Source: Acephala macrosclerotiorum (lineage: Eukaryota > Ascomycota > Leotiomycetes > Helotiales > Mollisiaceae). From it: a stretch of 64,000 bases of DNA. The translations under genes and the position numbers were made by a program. The number at the start of each line of letters is the position of its first letter. The stretch's first letter is position 1. The DNA lies in contig MU119210.1 of NCBI GenBank assembly GCA_014904845.1, positions 186,001 to 250,000 of the forward strand. The letters are read 5' to 3'. The notes under the pieces were generated by a model. That model worked only from the letters and a program-made list of their open reading frames with translations, had not been told where the DNA came from and ran no database searches. Shown here piece by piece: positions 22,440 to 32,785 of this stretch.

Positions 22440-23592
22440 CTTCTCGATCTCTCGGCAAGCCTCAAGGGCAAGTCGCTCTGGAAATAAAGGGGAAGAGATG
22501 ACGGTCTCGTGATTAGACGTTGAGGTCAGAAACCAGCCACAGATTTTCGCTCACGATATTTGTGATGTTCAAGTTCCACAGCTGTGCCACACCTCAGCCG
22601 CAACCCTCTTCAACGACATCGATCACATCAAAATCTACGCGCCGTCAAGAAACCAACGCCAGTTCACCGCATCGCTTCCAAGACCAGCGAAGCAAATTTG
22701 CCAGAAAAGGAGAACAGTCTTGGGCTCATACGACTATATATCTTGGCAGCCAGCATTCATTCCGGTGCTTCCGTGAGCAGTAAATCTCGGATCGAGAACA
22801 CTCAGATAGAGAGCCTCACTCGTGTTCGGATCTTGGCGGCTTATGAGAGGTCAGACTGCGAGGAACCTTCGTCTTTTTTATGTGCTATTTTATGTGTGGT
22901 GGGAGATCTTTGACACCAATATCTTTAGTATATTTTCATGCAAGCTACGAATGCGTGTTGAGTAACGCCGTTGACCGTTCTGGAGCTGCCCACTTCTTCT
23001 CTTCTACCAGCTCAATGTTTGTGTCTTGACTGGTACGTTCTGAGGCTCCGTCGGTACCGAGCCTGATATTGATGAGTGTTTTCCATGCATCAAATTGATT
23101 ATCTAATCGGTTTTCGAAGCGTCATCACCGGCACGCGAGCACCTCCTTGCTTCGTCCACTAATCAAGTTTTGCAGGGCCCAGCTTTCACCTACCAGTAAC
23201 CGCCTCTAGCTGCGGCCTTGGTGAACATCCGGTGTCCGAATGCCCCCCTGGGAACATCAAAGCGAAGGGCACAAAAGTATCAGGATGAGTAAGGCCTAGC
23301 AGAATAGCCCGGCACCCAACGCGCCTCGCGCCCCTTTCATAACAGTTCGGGACTTTGATAATAACCTACAGAATCCGTATATGGCAATTGGCCCACATCG
23401 AGGTATAGATGGTGGGCCAATCGAACGCTACTGGTGAGGAAGGTAAGCTCCCGCTGGTAGGTCCCAGATGAATGTACCTGAAAACTTTGGGTCTTATTTC
23501 CCGTCAGCATCTTGACATTCGCACTTTTTCTATGGGAGGATTCCTGTCACTCTCTTTTTGCTTCTGTTTCTAACTTGCTTTATTCGCCAACA
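22440..23592. other. Intergenic region with an unassigned open frame
   Basis: This interval separates divergent OAR1 from the Aur1-like gene. A plus-strand frame of about 109 codons (22584-22913) has no ATG at its start and no known motif; an overlapping frame with an ATG at 22565 ends at 22783. Neither is convincing alone, though either could be one exon of an unrecognised gene. The rest looks like promoter sequence. Confidence 0.4.
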
Positions 23593-24967
23593 ATGTTGGA
23601 GGATGTTCTAGGCGCCGCAGGGCGCTTCTTTTTGCACATTTACAGGGCTCTCCTCAATAGGTATGCATGTCCACTGACGCCATCGTCAAATCGACACTCC
23701 ACGACCCTAGATTTTAGGCTTCTGCTAATAATTGAAGTAGACATTCATTCTTTGGACTACTTAGACACATCCTCATTAATATGACGTTTATCCTAATATG
23801 GATCACAACCTTCAAAAACGGTACCGAGCCAGGTCCCTAGTCTGCCGGACGCCTCTGGAATGTCACTGCTGACAAGGTTCTCCACACAGCATGGCGGATA
23901 GACGCCTCGATACGACCCCTCATCGATGTCAACTACCTCGAACAAGCAGACCATCGAGTGTTTGATCTGAATTTCGTGGGGATATTCATACAATGTTGTG
24001 TCTCGATAATGGGATACTCGTGGATGTATGCGATTACAAGGAGGTCGAAACTCTCGATTCTGGCGGCATTACCTCCTTTCTTACTCAATATTCTGTACGC
24101 CGGCACGCATTATTTTTGCTCGGCACTCGATGTCTTTGTAGGTTTCTGGCGGACACAAAGAGGAGGACTTAAGCTGATAACTTCTAGGCATGGCTTTCAT
24201 ACGGCGTTATACACTTTATATCCCCCTTCCTAGCTGCCTTCTGGCTCTGGCTCTTTGCCTCACCCGGTGTCGTGTCCGTCTTCGCTTGGTCATTCGGAAT
24301 ACAAAATTGCCTGGGCATAATGACCCATCTCTCCTTCCCGACAGCCGCGCCCTGGTATGGAGATCAATACGGCTATCCTCTCCCACAAGGAAACTACAGC
24401 ATGCCAGGCTCTGCAGCAGGTCTGGTACGCGTCGACGCTGTGCTAGGAACACACATCTACGCCAATGCATTCAAAGCTTCTCCTCTCGTTTTCGGTGCTT
24501 TCCCATCTTTACATGGAGCATTCAGCTGTTGCTGTTTCTTCTTCGTCGCCCGCTATTCCAGGAAAGGGATGTATATGCTAGGATTTTACGTCTTATGGCA
24601 ATGGTTCTCAACAATGTATCTGCGACATCACTGGAGAATTGACCTCCTCGGTGGACTCGCTTATTCCGCGCTCGCGTTCTCGTTTTTCTACAGGAGTTTG
24701 GGAAGGATAGACAGGGCGTATGCGACTGGCGTTAGTGGTGGGAATGGGTGGCAGAGATTATTTGAGGGGACGAGGGTACAGTATTTCTTCGATCGAAGAC
24801 TAGAGAAGGGATATGAGATCGTTATGGAGGGTAGTAGCGATGGAGAGAGTGTGAGAACGAGCATAGAACAGGCTGTCTTGGAGCGGAGAGAAGGCGACCT
24901 GGAATCCGCTTGGGTAGATGATTTGGGAGCTACCTGGAGAACGAGGGAGCCGAGGGTCATAACATAG
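23593..24967 (+). CDS. Aur1-like inositolphosphorylceramide synthase family protein (PAP2)
   Basis: A 391-residue multispanning membrane protein. Exons are 23593-23660, 23741-23820, 23890-24137 and 24188-24967. The lumenal PAP2-type catalytic motifs of the Aur1 family are present: the PWYGD and MPGSAAGLVRVD loops, FGAFPSLHG with the first catalytic His, and FSTMYLRHHWRIDLLGG with the His and Asp of the second motif. Aur1 moves phosphoinositol from phosphatidylinositol to ceramide in the Golgi; the tail beyond about residue 300 is soluble and acidic. The sequence departs from classical Aur1 after SLH (GAFS where yeast has SGCA). It may therefore be a paralogue with a related phosphotransferase activity rather than the essential IPC synthase. 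The start ATG opens an amphipathic N-terminus and all junction phases agree. Confidence 0.8.
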
Positions 24968-25504
24968 TGAGGAGTTCGGCGTTCTGTGGGAACTAATCAA
25001 AAGGAAGTTGTTTCAATGCCGAGCTTTTGGTTCAGGAAAAACAGTATGCTCAAGGGAGATTCCATTGTGAGGAGGGGGGCGGGTTGATCCCTCTGTGCGT
25101 GCCTCTGTTCTTCAGCTGAATTGGATGTCCAAATACCTCACTGAGAAGGAACTTTGTCCGCTTAAGTGCCGCCAACAATGGTAGAAACGGACATTGACTT
25201 TATCCTTGAGAAAAAGTGTGTTGGTGCCAGTAGGACAGGACATTTACAGCTGAGAAAACCCCCCAGTAGACCTGAACATTAAAAGCCCCAAAACACTCTA
25301 CAAACCACCAATATTCAAATTCTCACCAAACTCTACCTTAAATCCAAGTCTTCTCTCCCTTCTTTCTTCTAAACCGGTCTTTCCTCCCCTCAAAATCCCA
25401 AAGGAGACCTAGGCCCTCATCACGTGCCAGGCACCAGCTTCGCGTCCTGCACATATTTCTTTCTCCTCTTCACGCCACAAACATCCACCGTTCCACAACG
25501 AAAG
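24968..25504. other. Intergenic region upstream of elongin C
   Basis: No gene is supported. The last 200 bases are C/T rich with short A-rich interruptions, typical of a fungal core promoter and leader. Confidence 0.45.
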
Positions 25505-26377
25505 ATGGCGTCCTCAAGCCAGAACCAAGGATTGAGCAAATATGTTACGCTTGTATCGATGGATGGGTTTGAGTTCGTTGTCTTGAGGGAGGCGGCTTCT
25601 GTTAGTAAGGCGATTGCTAGGATGTTGAGTCCGACAAGTGAGTCCACTTTCCCTTCCCCGTCCCGTTCTTCTCTATGTAAAAGAGTTTGGAGAGACCTGT
25701 TCCTGACGATTTGTACAGATGGTTTCAAGGAAGCACAGGACGGACGGTGTGTATTCGGAGAAATCAAGTACGTTCCCTTTTCGATTATTCGATCGTCTCT
25801 AAGCCGCGAACAAATCGAGAGGGGCAGAAGAAGCAGGACAATGATTATATCAACAAAAAAAAAAGTATTTCCGCAGACAGAACATCTTCTCCGAAGAGCG
25901 ACGCTGGTTGATGCCTACATACACTTGATCTGAGTCCTGCTTCTGCCTTACTCGATTCCTCTATATCATACATACACCCTTTCTTCGTTCTAGTTAGAGG
26001 TAGAGAGAGGGAGAAGCAGTCATGATGATCCCAAACAAAAACAAACGATAAAGGTCGGATGATAGGAGCATAGACTGTTTCCTACATGAGCATATCTCAT
26101 ATATCTGAAAACTGCTTTTTTGTTTTCTGCCAAATTTCTATGGGATTTTTGGTGTGGAAGAACGGTTTGCTGACGACATGGAGATATAGTGGAGTTGTTC
26201 TGGAGAAGGTTGCGGAATACTTCTATTACAATTACAAGAATCGGAATAAGGAGGATGTCCCGGATATGGAGATTCCTCCCGAGTTGTGCTTAGAGTTGTT
26301 GATGGCGGCGGATTATTTGGACAGTGAGTTCTGTCTCCGGGAGTGATTGATATGCAGCTAACATATCGACAGCGTAA
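25505..26377 (+). CDS. ELC1: Elongin C (Skp1-fold adaptor)
   Basis: A 106-residue BTB/Skp1-fold protein that links substrate receptors to cullin E3 ligases and, with elongin A, acts on stalled RNA polymerase II. Exons are 25505-25637, 25719-25767, 26190-26323 and 26373-26377. The product reads YVTLVSMDGFEFVVLREAA, then NGFKEAQDGRCVFGEI, NGVVLEKVAEYFYYNYKNR and IPPELCLELLMAADYLDT, matching the family over its whole length. Two features are unusual. The second intron is 422 nt, about eight times the local norm, and the last exon is only 5 nt, supplying the final Thr and the TAA. If the last intron were retained, the protein would end DSEFCLRE instead. Confidence 0.92.
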
Positions 26378-27468
26378 TAGGCAATAGCGGAATACCTCGG
26401 CGTTTATTGGCAAAAATACCGGATGGGATGAATTGGGCAGGCAGCGTATCATGGAAAGGAGTACAGGAACGATATCCATGCCAGAAATGAAAGTACGACA
26501 CATTCACACGATTATATATCTCGAGCAAACCTCTTCAGGCTTGGGTAAAATGCGAGAGACGAACAATCCATCACGAGCATATACATCTTCACCTCTTCTC
26601 CATGGGTCGATTGTCTATAGTTGATGGCAGAGCTAAGCATTGATCCCTCTTATTCAGCCTTTCTGCTCAATACTGTACTTCGCCCTGCCGTAGCCTCGCT
26701 CCAGGGTGCGGCCCGCTGTTTTAAGGCTTTATTCCAGGGGATACATCACTTTCGCTGTCCCATTTTTGCTAGTAGACATGGCTGGAGAAGTCTTTGTCAT
26801 GAGCATGGCGAGCTTCTGTTGGATTCCAAATCCCTGAAGAGATGACTAAATGCCCAAGTTGGCTTTGCTCACATGTTTGAATTGGATGAACCTCCCAAAG
26901 TCGCTTCGTTGAAGGAGATATTTATATTGATATAACATCTGCAAGCAGTCTCTGGCTATCTTGATTCTTTGAAGAGAATCCTAAAGTCCAACGAGGAGCT
27001 TTGGCTCTCAATGTGGATCTCACCATGCTTCAAGTCGCGCGGTACATTCAAGACGCTTCGAGCGTCCCACCAAGTCCCAAACATTATCAGATCTCTTTTA
27101 GTATTTCGTCCAAACTTTACAGGGTGATCAGACGAACCTCGGCGCACTTGTTGACTTTCGAGACGCCTGTCACCCTTCGCTTGCTGATTCAAACAGATCC
27201 TCGACGTATCATCAGATGAAACCTCCTCAAACGGGTAATCTTAACCGTCTATCCCCACAATTTCACCATCTGATAACTTTCATGCTGAATGCTTAAAGCA
27301 TCCCACGATCTCCTCAATTTTTGTTGTTCCATTTCTTCATCCATTCATTCTTTGAGCGCTGGTCGATCATTTTAATTTCTTGTTTATATTGTACAAGTTT
27401 TTCATCGTCACTCTTTCAAACCAACATAATCCAAATTTCAAAAACAGTTCGACTTCCAAAGCCTCGAA
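26378..27468. other. Intergenic region upstream of the secreted-protein gene
   Basis: More than 1 kb with no supported gene. Short frames near 26433, 26621 and 27001 lack motifs. The final 150 bases are T- and C-rich and are probably the promoter and leader of the secreted-protein gene. Confidence 0.45.
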
Positions 27469-28032
27469 ATGAAGACCTACACCTCCCTCCTCATCCTTTC
27501 CCTCATGGCATCAACCCAGGCCTCCGTCCTTAGCACCACAAACATCGCCACCGTCCTCGCTGGCGCAACTTCCCAATCATCGCTCACAATTCCCGCCGAC
27601 GCCATGGCCGCAATCGCGAAACTCGGCACAGGAGGAGTAAATGCGAGTACATTGACTGCGGCGGACAAAGCTGCGATTGCGAGTTGTACGACGACGGCGC
27701 AGGCGGATAATACGGCGAGTAAGGCGGGGTTGGGTGGTGGGACTGGGAGCGCGGGGAATATTGCTTTGTGAGTTTAGATCTACTTAATTCTCATTTCTAT
27801 ATTAAGGGCACTATTGCAATTGGGGAAGAAGAAGGTTGGAACATGAGGCTAATTACTTTTCAGTGTCACGAACAAGATCACAATTCACGCCTGCGAGAGT
27901 GCCGGGCAACAAATCTGGGGGACTGGAAGCGATACAGATATTAATCTCTTGATCTCGAATGTTGGTGTGCTGAATGCGAATACCGATGCGGCGGGCATTA
28001 CGAGTAAGAGGGCGGTTGTGTTTTCCGGCTGA
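27469..28032 (+). CDS. Small secreted protein of unknown function
   Basis: A 155-residue protein encoded by exons 27469-27767 and 27864-28032. The first 19 residues form a clear signal peptide: Met-Lys, a hydrophobic core (SLLILSLMA), then a small-residue cleavage site near TQA-SV. The mature part is rich in Ala, Thr, Gly and Ser, with two cysteines (SCTTT and HACES) that could make one disulfide, and one N-glycosylation sequon (NAS). The C-terminal half (NKITIHACESAGQQIWGTG, LLISNVGVLNANTD) has alternating residues that suggest beta strands. No family was recognised. It could be a cell-wall protein or a host-interaction protein; the sequence alone does not decide. Confidence 0.7.
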
Positions 28033-28104
28033 GTAGCAAATTTGAGAGAGAATACATACTTGGTTCCTAGTTGGATGGTGCTCTATGTCCTCTGTGCCTC
28101 TTCT

Positions 28105-28640
28105 GCTTGGTATGAAGGGCCAAAATTGTCCTCATCTGTGACGTCCTCGACCTTTTCTATCTTGATTCTCTGCTTTCGCAAAACAGATATTCTGGCCTCG
28201 CCTGTCGCCAACAGCGACCATTCGCCCTCGAAAACGAAGCATTCTGTGTCTACGGCACAGGAGCACGATTAGGATTCGGCGGTAAAGACGGTAAACATTG
28301 AGGCTTCCGGCCAATTGCCACATGGCAGTGATGGATCTTCGCCAAGGCGAATGGGTACAACACCACTTTCCCCAACGGCGAACATGACGAGAACGGCAAT
28401 CCCCCCACCCATGACAAGTATGCCAAACATCTGATTGATAAGTTACATGGAAAGTGTGGCATTATCATAGACTTGCAGTTTCAGTACGGTAACATAGAAG
28501 AGGGATAGTTTGATAATGATGAGTTTGATGGTGGAGAGGGACTTGCGGATTTCAGGACGATACGTCCAACTACGGGGCATTGTGTTAATGGGGCGATTAT
28601 CGAGGCAAGTAGGGAATTTGGGGTGATGATAATGGTAAAA
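28105..28640 (+). pseudogene. Decayed gene remnant of unknown family
   Basis: One frame on the plus strand stays protein-like for about 530 bases but carries several stops, including TGA at about 28298 and 28330 and TAG at about 28506. Between the stops it reads like coding sequence, for example DVLDLFYLDSLLSQNRYSG, RPFALENEAFCVYGTGARLG, WIFAKANGYNTTFPNGEHDE and KYAKHLIDKLHGKCGIIIDL. The stops sit where a C-to-T change would turn Arg, Gln or Trp codons into stops, so point-mutational decay is likely. No family was recognised and no start or splice sites were fixed. Confidence 0.5.
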
Positions 28641-29349
28641 CAGGGATTAATTGTCATAAGATTGAGTATTAGCCATTTGATGACGATCCTGCAAAGCTCT
28701 GGAAGAAGGTGAAGAAGCTCGGTACGATATAGATCGTTCATTCGAAGAAGAATGTTAGCATAGACATCTGTGTCTCTTGATGGTGTGAGCGCGGCTCGTG
28801 GGACAGATCCTTATGCTTCCGGGCTTTTGTTTCTTCTCTTCATAAGGACGCAATCGCAAGAGCCAAGAGACTGGCGGGTAGAAGAGGGCAGCAGGTCGTT
28901 GCAAGAGCTTGAGAGTTCTGTTGAGGTTTTGTACTGAAGAAATCTGTCCAAATGAGATTTTGGCAGCACTTGGATCAATCAATAATCATGGAGCAAATGG
29001 AAATCAATTCTGTTCTGATAATCGTTTAAGATGGTAAAAAGAAGTCTCGAGTGAAGCTCGTTGAGAGTAGATGTCTAGCGCACAACGGTTTCTCTTGGGT
29101 TGAGGCGAACATCGCGGATGCGAGATGGTCCAACCCCCACTTACAGATACCTCAAAATGGGCAAGAACTCAATTTGACCCATGGGCAAACGGTAAAAGGA
29201 CAGCAAGATTGTGGAGTGATAATATTTCGAAATTTTCTTCAAATTTTAAACCTTTACACAAAATCTGTTCGGATTCTGAGAAGCCTTTTTCCATTCGCCA
29301 CCACCTCGGCATTGACTTGAAAACGATTGCGACTGGGAAGTACTTCAAC
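28641..29349. other. Intergenic region upstream of the amidase
   Basis: No gene is supported. An in-frame extension of the amidase reaches back to 29125 without a good ATG and with no family match, so it is treated as leader. Confidence 0.45.
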
Positions 29350-31157
29350 ATGGGCCAAAAGTACAAGGAAATATCTGAGATAGCGCTCAAACGACGAGAA
29401 GCAGCTATCCCAAACGAATATCTTCTCCCAGAATCTGCTCTCCAAGACCTCCCACAAAACCTCACCAGTGTCCCAAAGTCGTCTGGGCATTTCACACTCG
29501 AAGAGTTAGAGATTATCGAGACCCCAGCCGAAGATATCCTGCTTAAGATTCGAGAAAAGAAATGGACTTCCTTGGCCGTCACAAAAGCTTTCTGCAAAGC
29601 AGCGGTTGTGGCCCAGCAACTCGTTCGTTTTTGTCCCCTGCTTGTGCAGTTATAGGACTGACAAAAATAGACAAATTGTTTGACCGAAATCTTCTTTCCC
29701 GAAGCTCTCGCCCGAGCCAAGTTCCTCGACGAGCACCTTGAGAAGACGGGTCGGGTGATTGGTCCCCTCCACGGTCTTCCCATCTCTCTGAAAGACTGCT
29801 TCATCACTCCGCCTCATCCCTCATCTATTGGTATGGCATGTTATGCCAACGAAGCCACTACTGAAGAGACTGTTCTCATCAGTATACTGGCAAAGTTGGG
29901 AGCTGTGTTTTATGTCAAGACTAATGTTCCAACGGCAATGATGATGATGGAGACTATCAATCATGTTTGGGGAGAGACAAGGGGTGGATATCATTCTGGT
30001 ACGAGTTGTGGTGGAAGTTCTGGTGGGGAGGGGGTGTTGTTGGCGATGAGGGGAAGTCCGCTTGGTGTTGGTACGGATATTGGTGGTAGCATCCGAATCC
30101 CTTCAGCCTTCAATGGGTTATACGGGATGAAGCCAACGTGAGTCTCCCATGTTTCCGTATAGATTCCTACTAACTTGTATATCAGGTTTGGAAGATTCCC
30201 AGTCTACGGCACCAAGTCGGGAATCAGTGGCCAAGACTTCATCTTCTCAAACAACGGTCCAATGGCAAGATCAATCGACATCATCAAGTTGTACTGCCAA
30301 GCGGTTCTCTCCCCAGAAATGTCCCCTTGGAACCTGGATCCCAAATGTGTCGCCATACCATGGAGAGGAGATGTCATCCAACCCAAAGGACGAAAGCTCC
30401 GCTTTGGGATCATCTCCGACAACGACGGCGAAATCAGCGTACACCCACCTATCGTCCGTGGCCTCGAAATGACTAAGAGAGCCCTCGTAGCAGCCGGTCA
30501 TGAAGTCTTCGAATGGGAACCCTTCAACCACCCCGAAATGGTCAAAGAAGTAAACTCCTCATTCTACACCCTCGGCGCAGCTGCGATCCTAGACTTGACA
30601 TTGAAATATGATGAGCCTGTTTATGGCTCAATGAAGAACTATGAGGAACATTATAAGAAGGGTGAGCATGGGACACTAGGCCCGACGAAGCTGAGAGAGA
30701 TGATCATCAAGAGAAATGCGTTGCAGAAGGCATATATGGATAAGTGGTCTGCTACTGCTGGGGATGGGAAGGAGGCGATGGATGGGATTATTGTTGCGAG
30801 TTCACCGTGGACGGCGCCGAGGTTGGGGTTGACGCAGAAGACTTTCTGTGTTAACTTTACTGCGGCATTTAACCTTCTTGGTGAGTTCTCTCCTGTTGCT
30901 CTATGACTTGACGCTGATGAATTTCAGACTACCCAATTTGTACTTTCCCCGTCACTTTTGCGGATAAGAATATTGACAAGACGAGAAGTGGTTGGAAGCC
31001 ATTGAATGAGAAGGATGCAGAGGTTCAGGCAGACTATGAGGCTGAGTTTTATCATGGAACACCGGTTACACTGCAGTGTGTTGGTAGACGGATGGAAGAT
31101 GAGAAGGTACTAGAGATGACTGGCATCATTGCCGATGCATTGAAGGCGCATGCTTGA
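29350..31157 (+). CDS. Amidase-signature hydrolase (acetamidase AmdS-like)
   Basis: A 554-residue amidase-signature enzyme, expected to hydrolyse short amides to acid and ammonia in the cytosol. Exons are 29350-29622, 29671-30137, 30186-30880 and 30928-31157. The Ser-Ser-Lys triad can be seen: Lys in GLPISLKDCF, the cis-Ser in GTSCGGSSGGEG, and the nucleophilic Ser in GVGTDIGGSIRIPSAFNGLYG. The C-terminal domain carries FPVTFADKNID and ends in a short helix. Length fits fungal acetamidases (about 545-570). The start was set at the ATG that begins MGQKYKEISEIALKRREAAI. Substrate range cannot be told; general amidase or acetamidase are both possible. It lies beside a gene relic and a secreted-protein gene. 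Confidence 0.87.
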
Positions 31158-31626
31158 GATGAAGATGAGATGGTGTAGATTCGCACGTATGTACATCTAT
31201 ATAGACATAGATAACATGAACAGCTAAGTTTGAATGTCTGTTTCTGGGAACTTGCGCTGTGAAACATAAATTGGTAAAAAGTTAGGAAAGAAGTTGGCAC
31301 ATTGAGTTTTGGAGGACATGAAACAGGACTACTACTCAAAATTCATAGCATCGTTCTTCGTTCGAAAGTCAGCTTTCTGGTAGTTCAAGCCGATATAATT
31401 GAAATTGAAGCGGAAATAAATAGAAAGTTGCTTCAAGAAGAAGACGTCCGACGTCTCTCGCAGCCTGCCTAGTCCCATCTCGCCTCGTTTGCTCAGGTTG
31501 CCCTTCCAACCACCAATTTCCCCTCCGACTTCAACAATCGTCATAGACATCTCCAAACCACACCTTCAACCACAACTGCGCAAGTCACCCCGAACCGCAA
31601 CGACAAACAAACCTACGGTATCGAAA
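31158..31626. other. Intergenic region upstream of POLD4
   Basis: No gene is supported. The C-rich end is probably the leader of the next gene; the frame is open upstream from 31489 but without family resemblance. Confidence 0.45.
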
Positions 31627-32304
31627 ATGCCGCCAACCCGCCGCTCCCGCATCTCCTCCGGCCCAGCCGCAAAAGGCGCCCAAAAAACCCTCTCCTTCGG
31701 CGGAACCAAGATCACGAAACCCTCCTCTGCCAAAGACAAAACCTTCGACAAATCACCTCTCTCGTCCTCAATCCCCTCCTCTGTTCCCTCACCCGCAGAC
31801 GTCGGTCATGTATCTTCTGAAGCAGCTGTTGAACAACAAGCTAAGGTTGAGTTGTCGCAGCTGGCTAAGGGAAAGACCGCGGAAGAGGAGAGAGCGAGTA
31901 AGGTGTCAGATGCGCAGATTAAGAGATATTGGAGGGAGAGAGAGAATGAAAGGAAGAGCAGGAGGGTTCATCAGGAAGACTTGAGTTTGGAGGAGAAGGT
32001 GCTTAGATTTTTTGATATGAGTAGCCAATATGGCGTATGTCTTTCCTCCCCATTCCCTTCCCAATTTTTTCCTTTGATATCTTGTATGTGGAAGGATTGA
32101 ATGCTAATGGTCTTTCTGCGCCTATAGCCAGCAATCGGGATCGCAAGAATGAAACGCTGGGTGCGAGCCAACAAACTCGGTCTCTCGCCACCGATCGAGG
32201 TTCTCGCCGTTCTGTTGAAGGAAGAAGAGAAAGGCAACACGAAGATTGAGCGGGCGCATGTGGATGAGCTCATGAGTAGCAAGTTTGTTATCGATGATGC
32301 TTGA
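31627..32304 (+). CDS. POLD4: DNA polymerase delta subunit 4 (POLD4/Cdm1)
   Basis: A 194-residue protein from exons 31627-32034 and 32128-32304. The N-terminal half is disordered and Ser/Lys rich; QKTLSFGG at about residues 20-27 resembles a degenerate PCNA-interacting (PIP) box. The C-terminal half has the POLD4 signature: LRFFDMSSQYGPAIGIARMKRWVRA followed by LGLSPPIEVLAVLL and a terminal HVDELMSSKF. POLD4 is the small stabilising subunit of the replicative polymerase delta, as in fission yeast Cdm1; budding yeast lacks it. The start is the ATG before PPTRRSR. Length and domain order agree with other filamentous fungi. Confidence 0.88.
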
Positions 32305-32785
32305 GGATATCAAGGGGAAGGGAGGGGAAGGCTGGAGAGTGTACGAATGGGTATGGGTATATGATACTGGGCTGGCTGGATGGGCGGAGTTGCTGGGGGA
32401 TTTGCGAATACTTGCCTTGCGGAGACAAAGGCTTGCGGCGTTTATGGATAATTTTACATTCTGGCAGATGCGTATCAGCGCAGAGGCATAAACTTGCTTC
32501 TCGTCAAAAGGGGCGCTTCTGCTATTGCATGGTATGTTTTCTGAGAGCGTATAGCAATGAAAATTGGCTTTCTCAACATCATGAATCTTGAGTCTACTAA
32601 AGTCTGCCTTATCAATCACATCAGCTTTCCCGAACGGTTGCTGAACGATAAATGCTCATCAAAACGAATCTATTCAGCATTTTTTTGAATTAAGGTGTGC
32701 TGCTATTGCAAGTCTTGGTCTACATGCTGCACAGCGTAAAAGGAGTAACTCCGGACCTCCGCCAAAACAAACCAGATGATCAGAT
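32305..32785. other. Intergenic region between POLD4 and acl1
   Basis: The convergent 3' flanks of POLD4 and acl1. Nothing else is recognisable. Confidence 0.45.
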
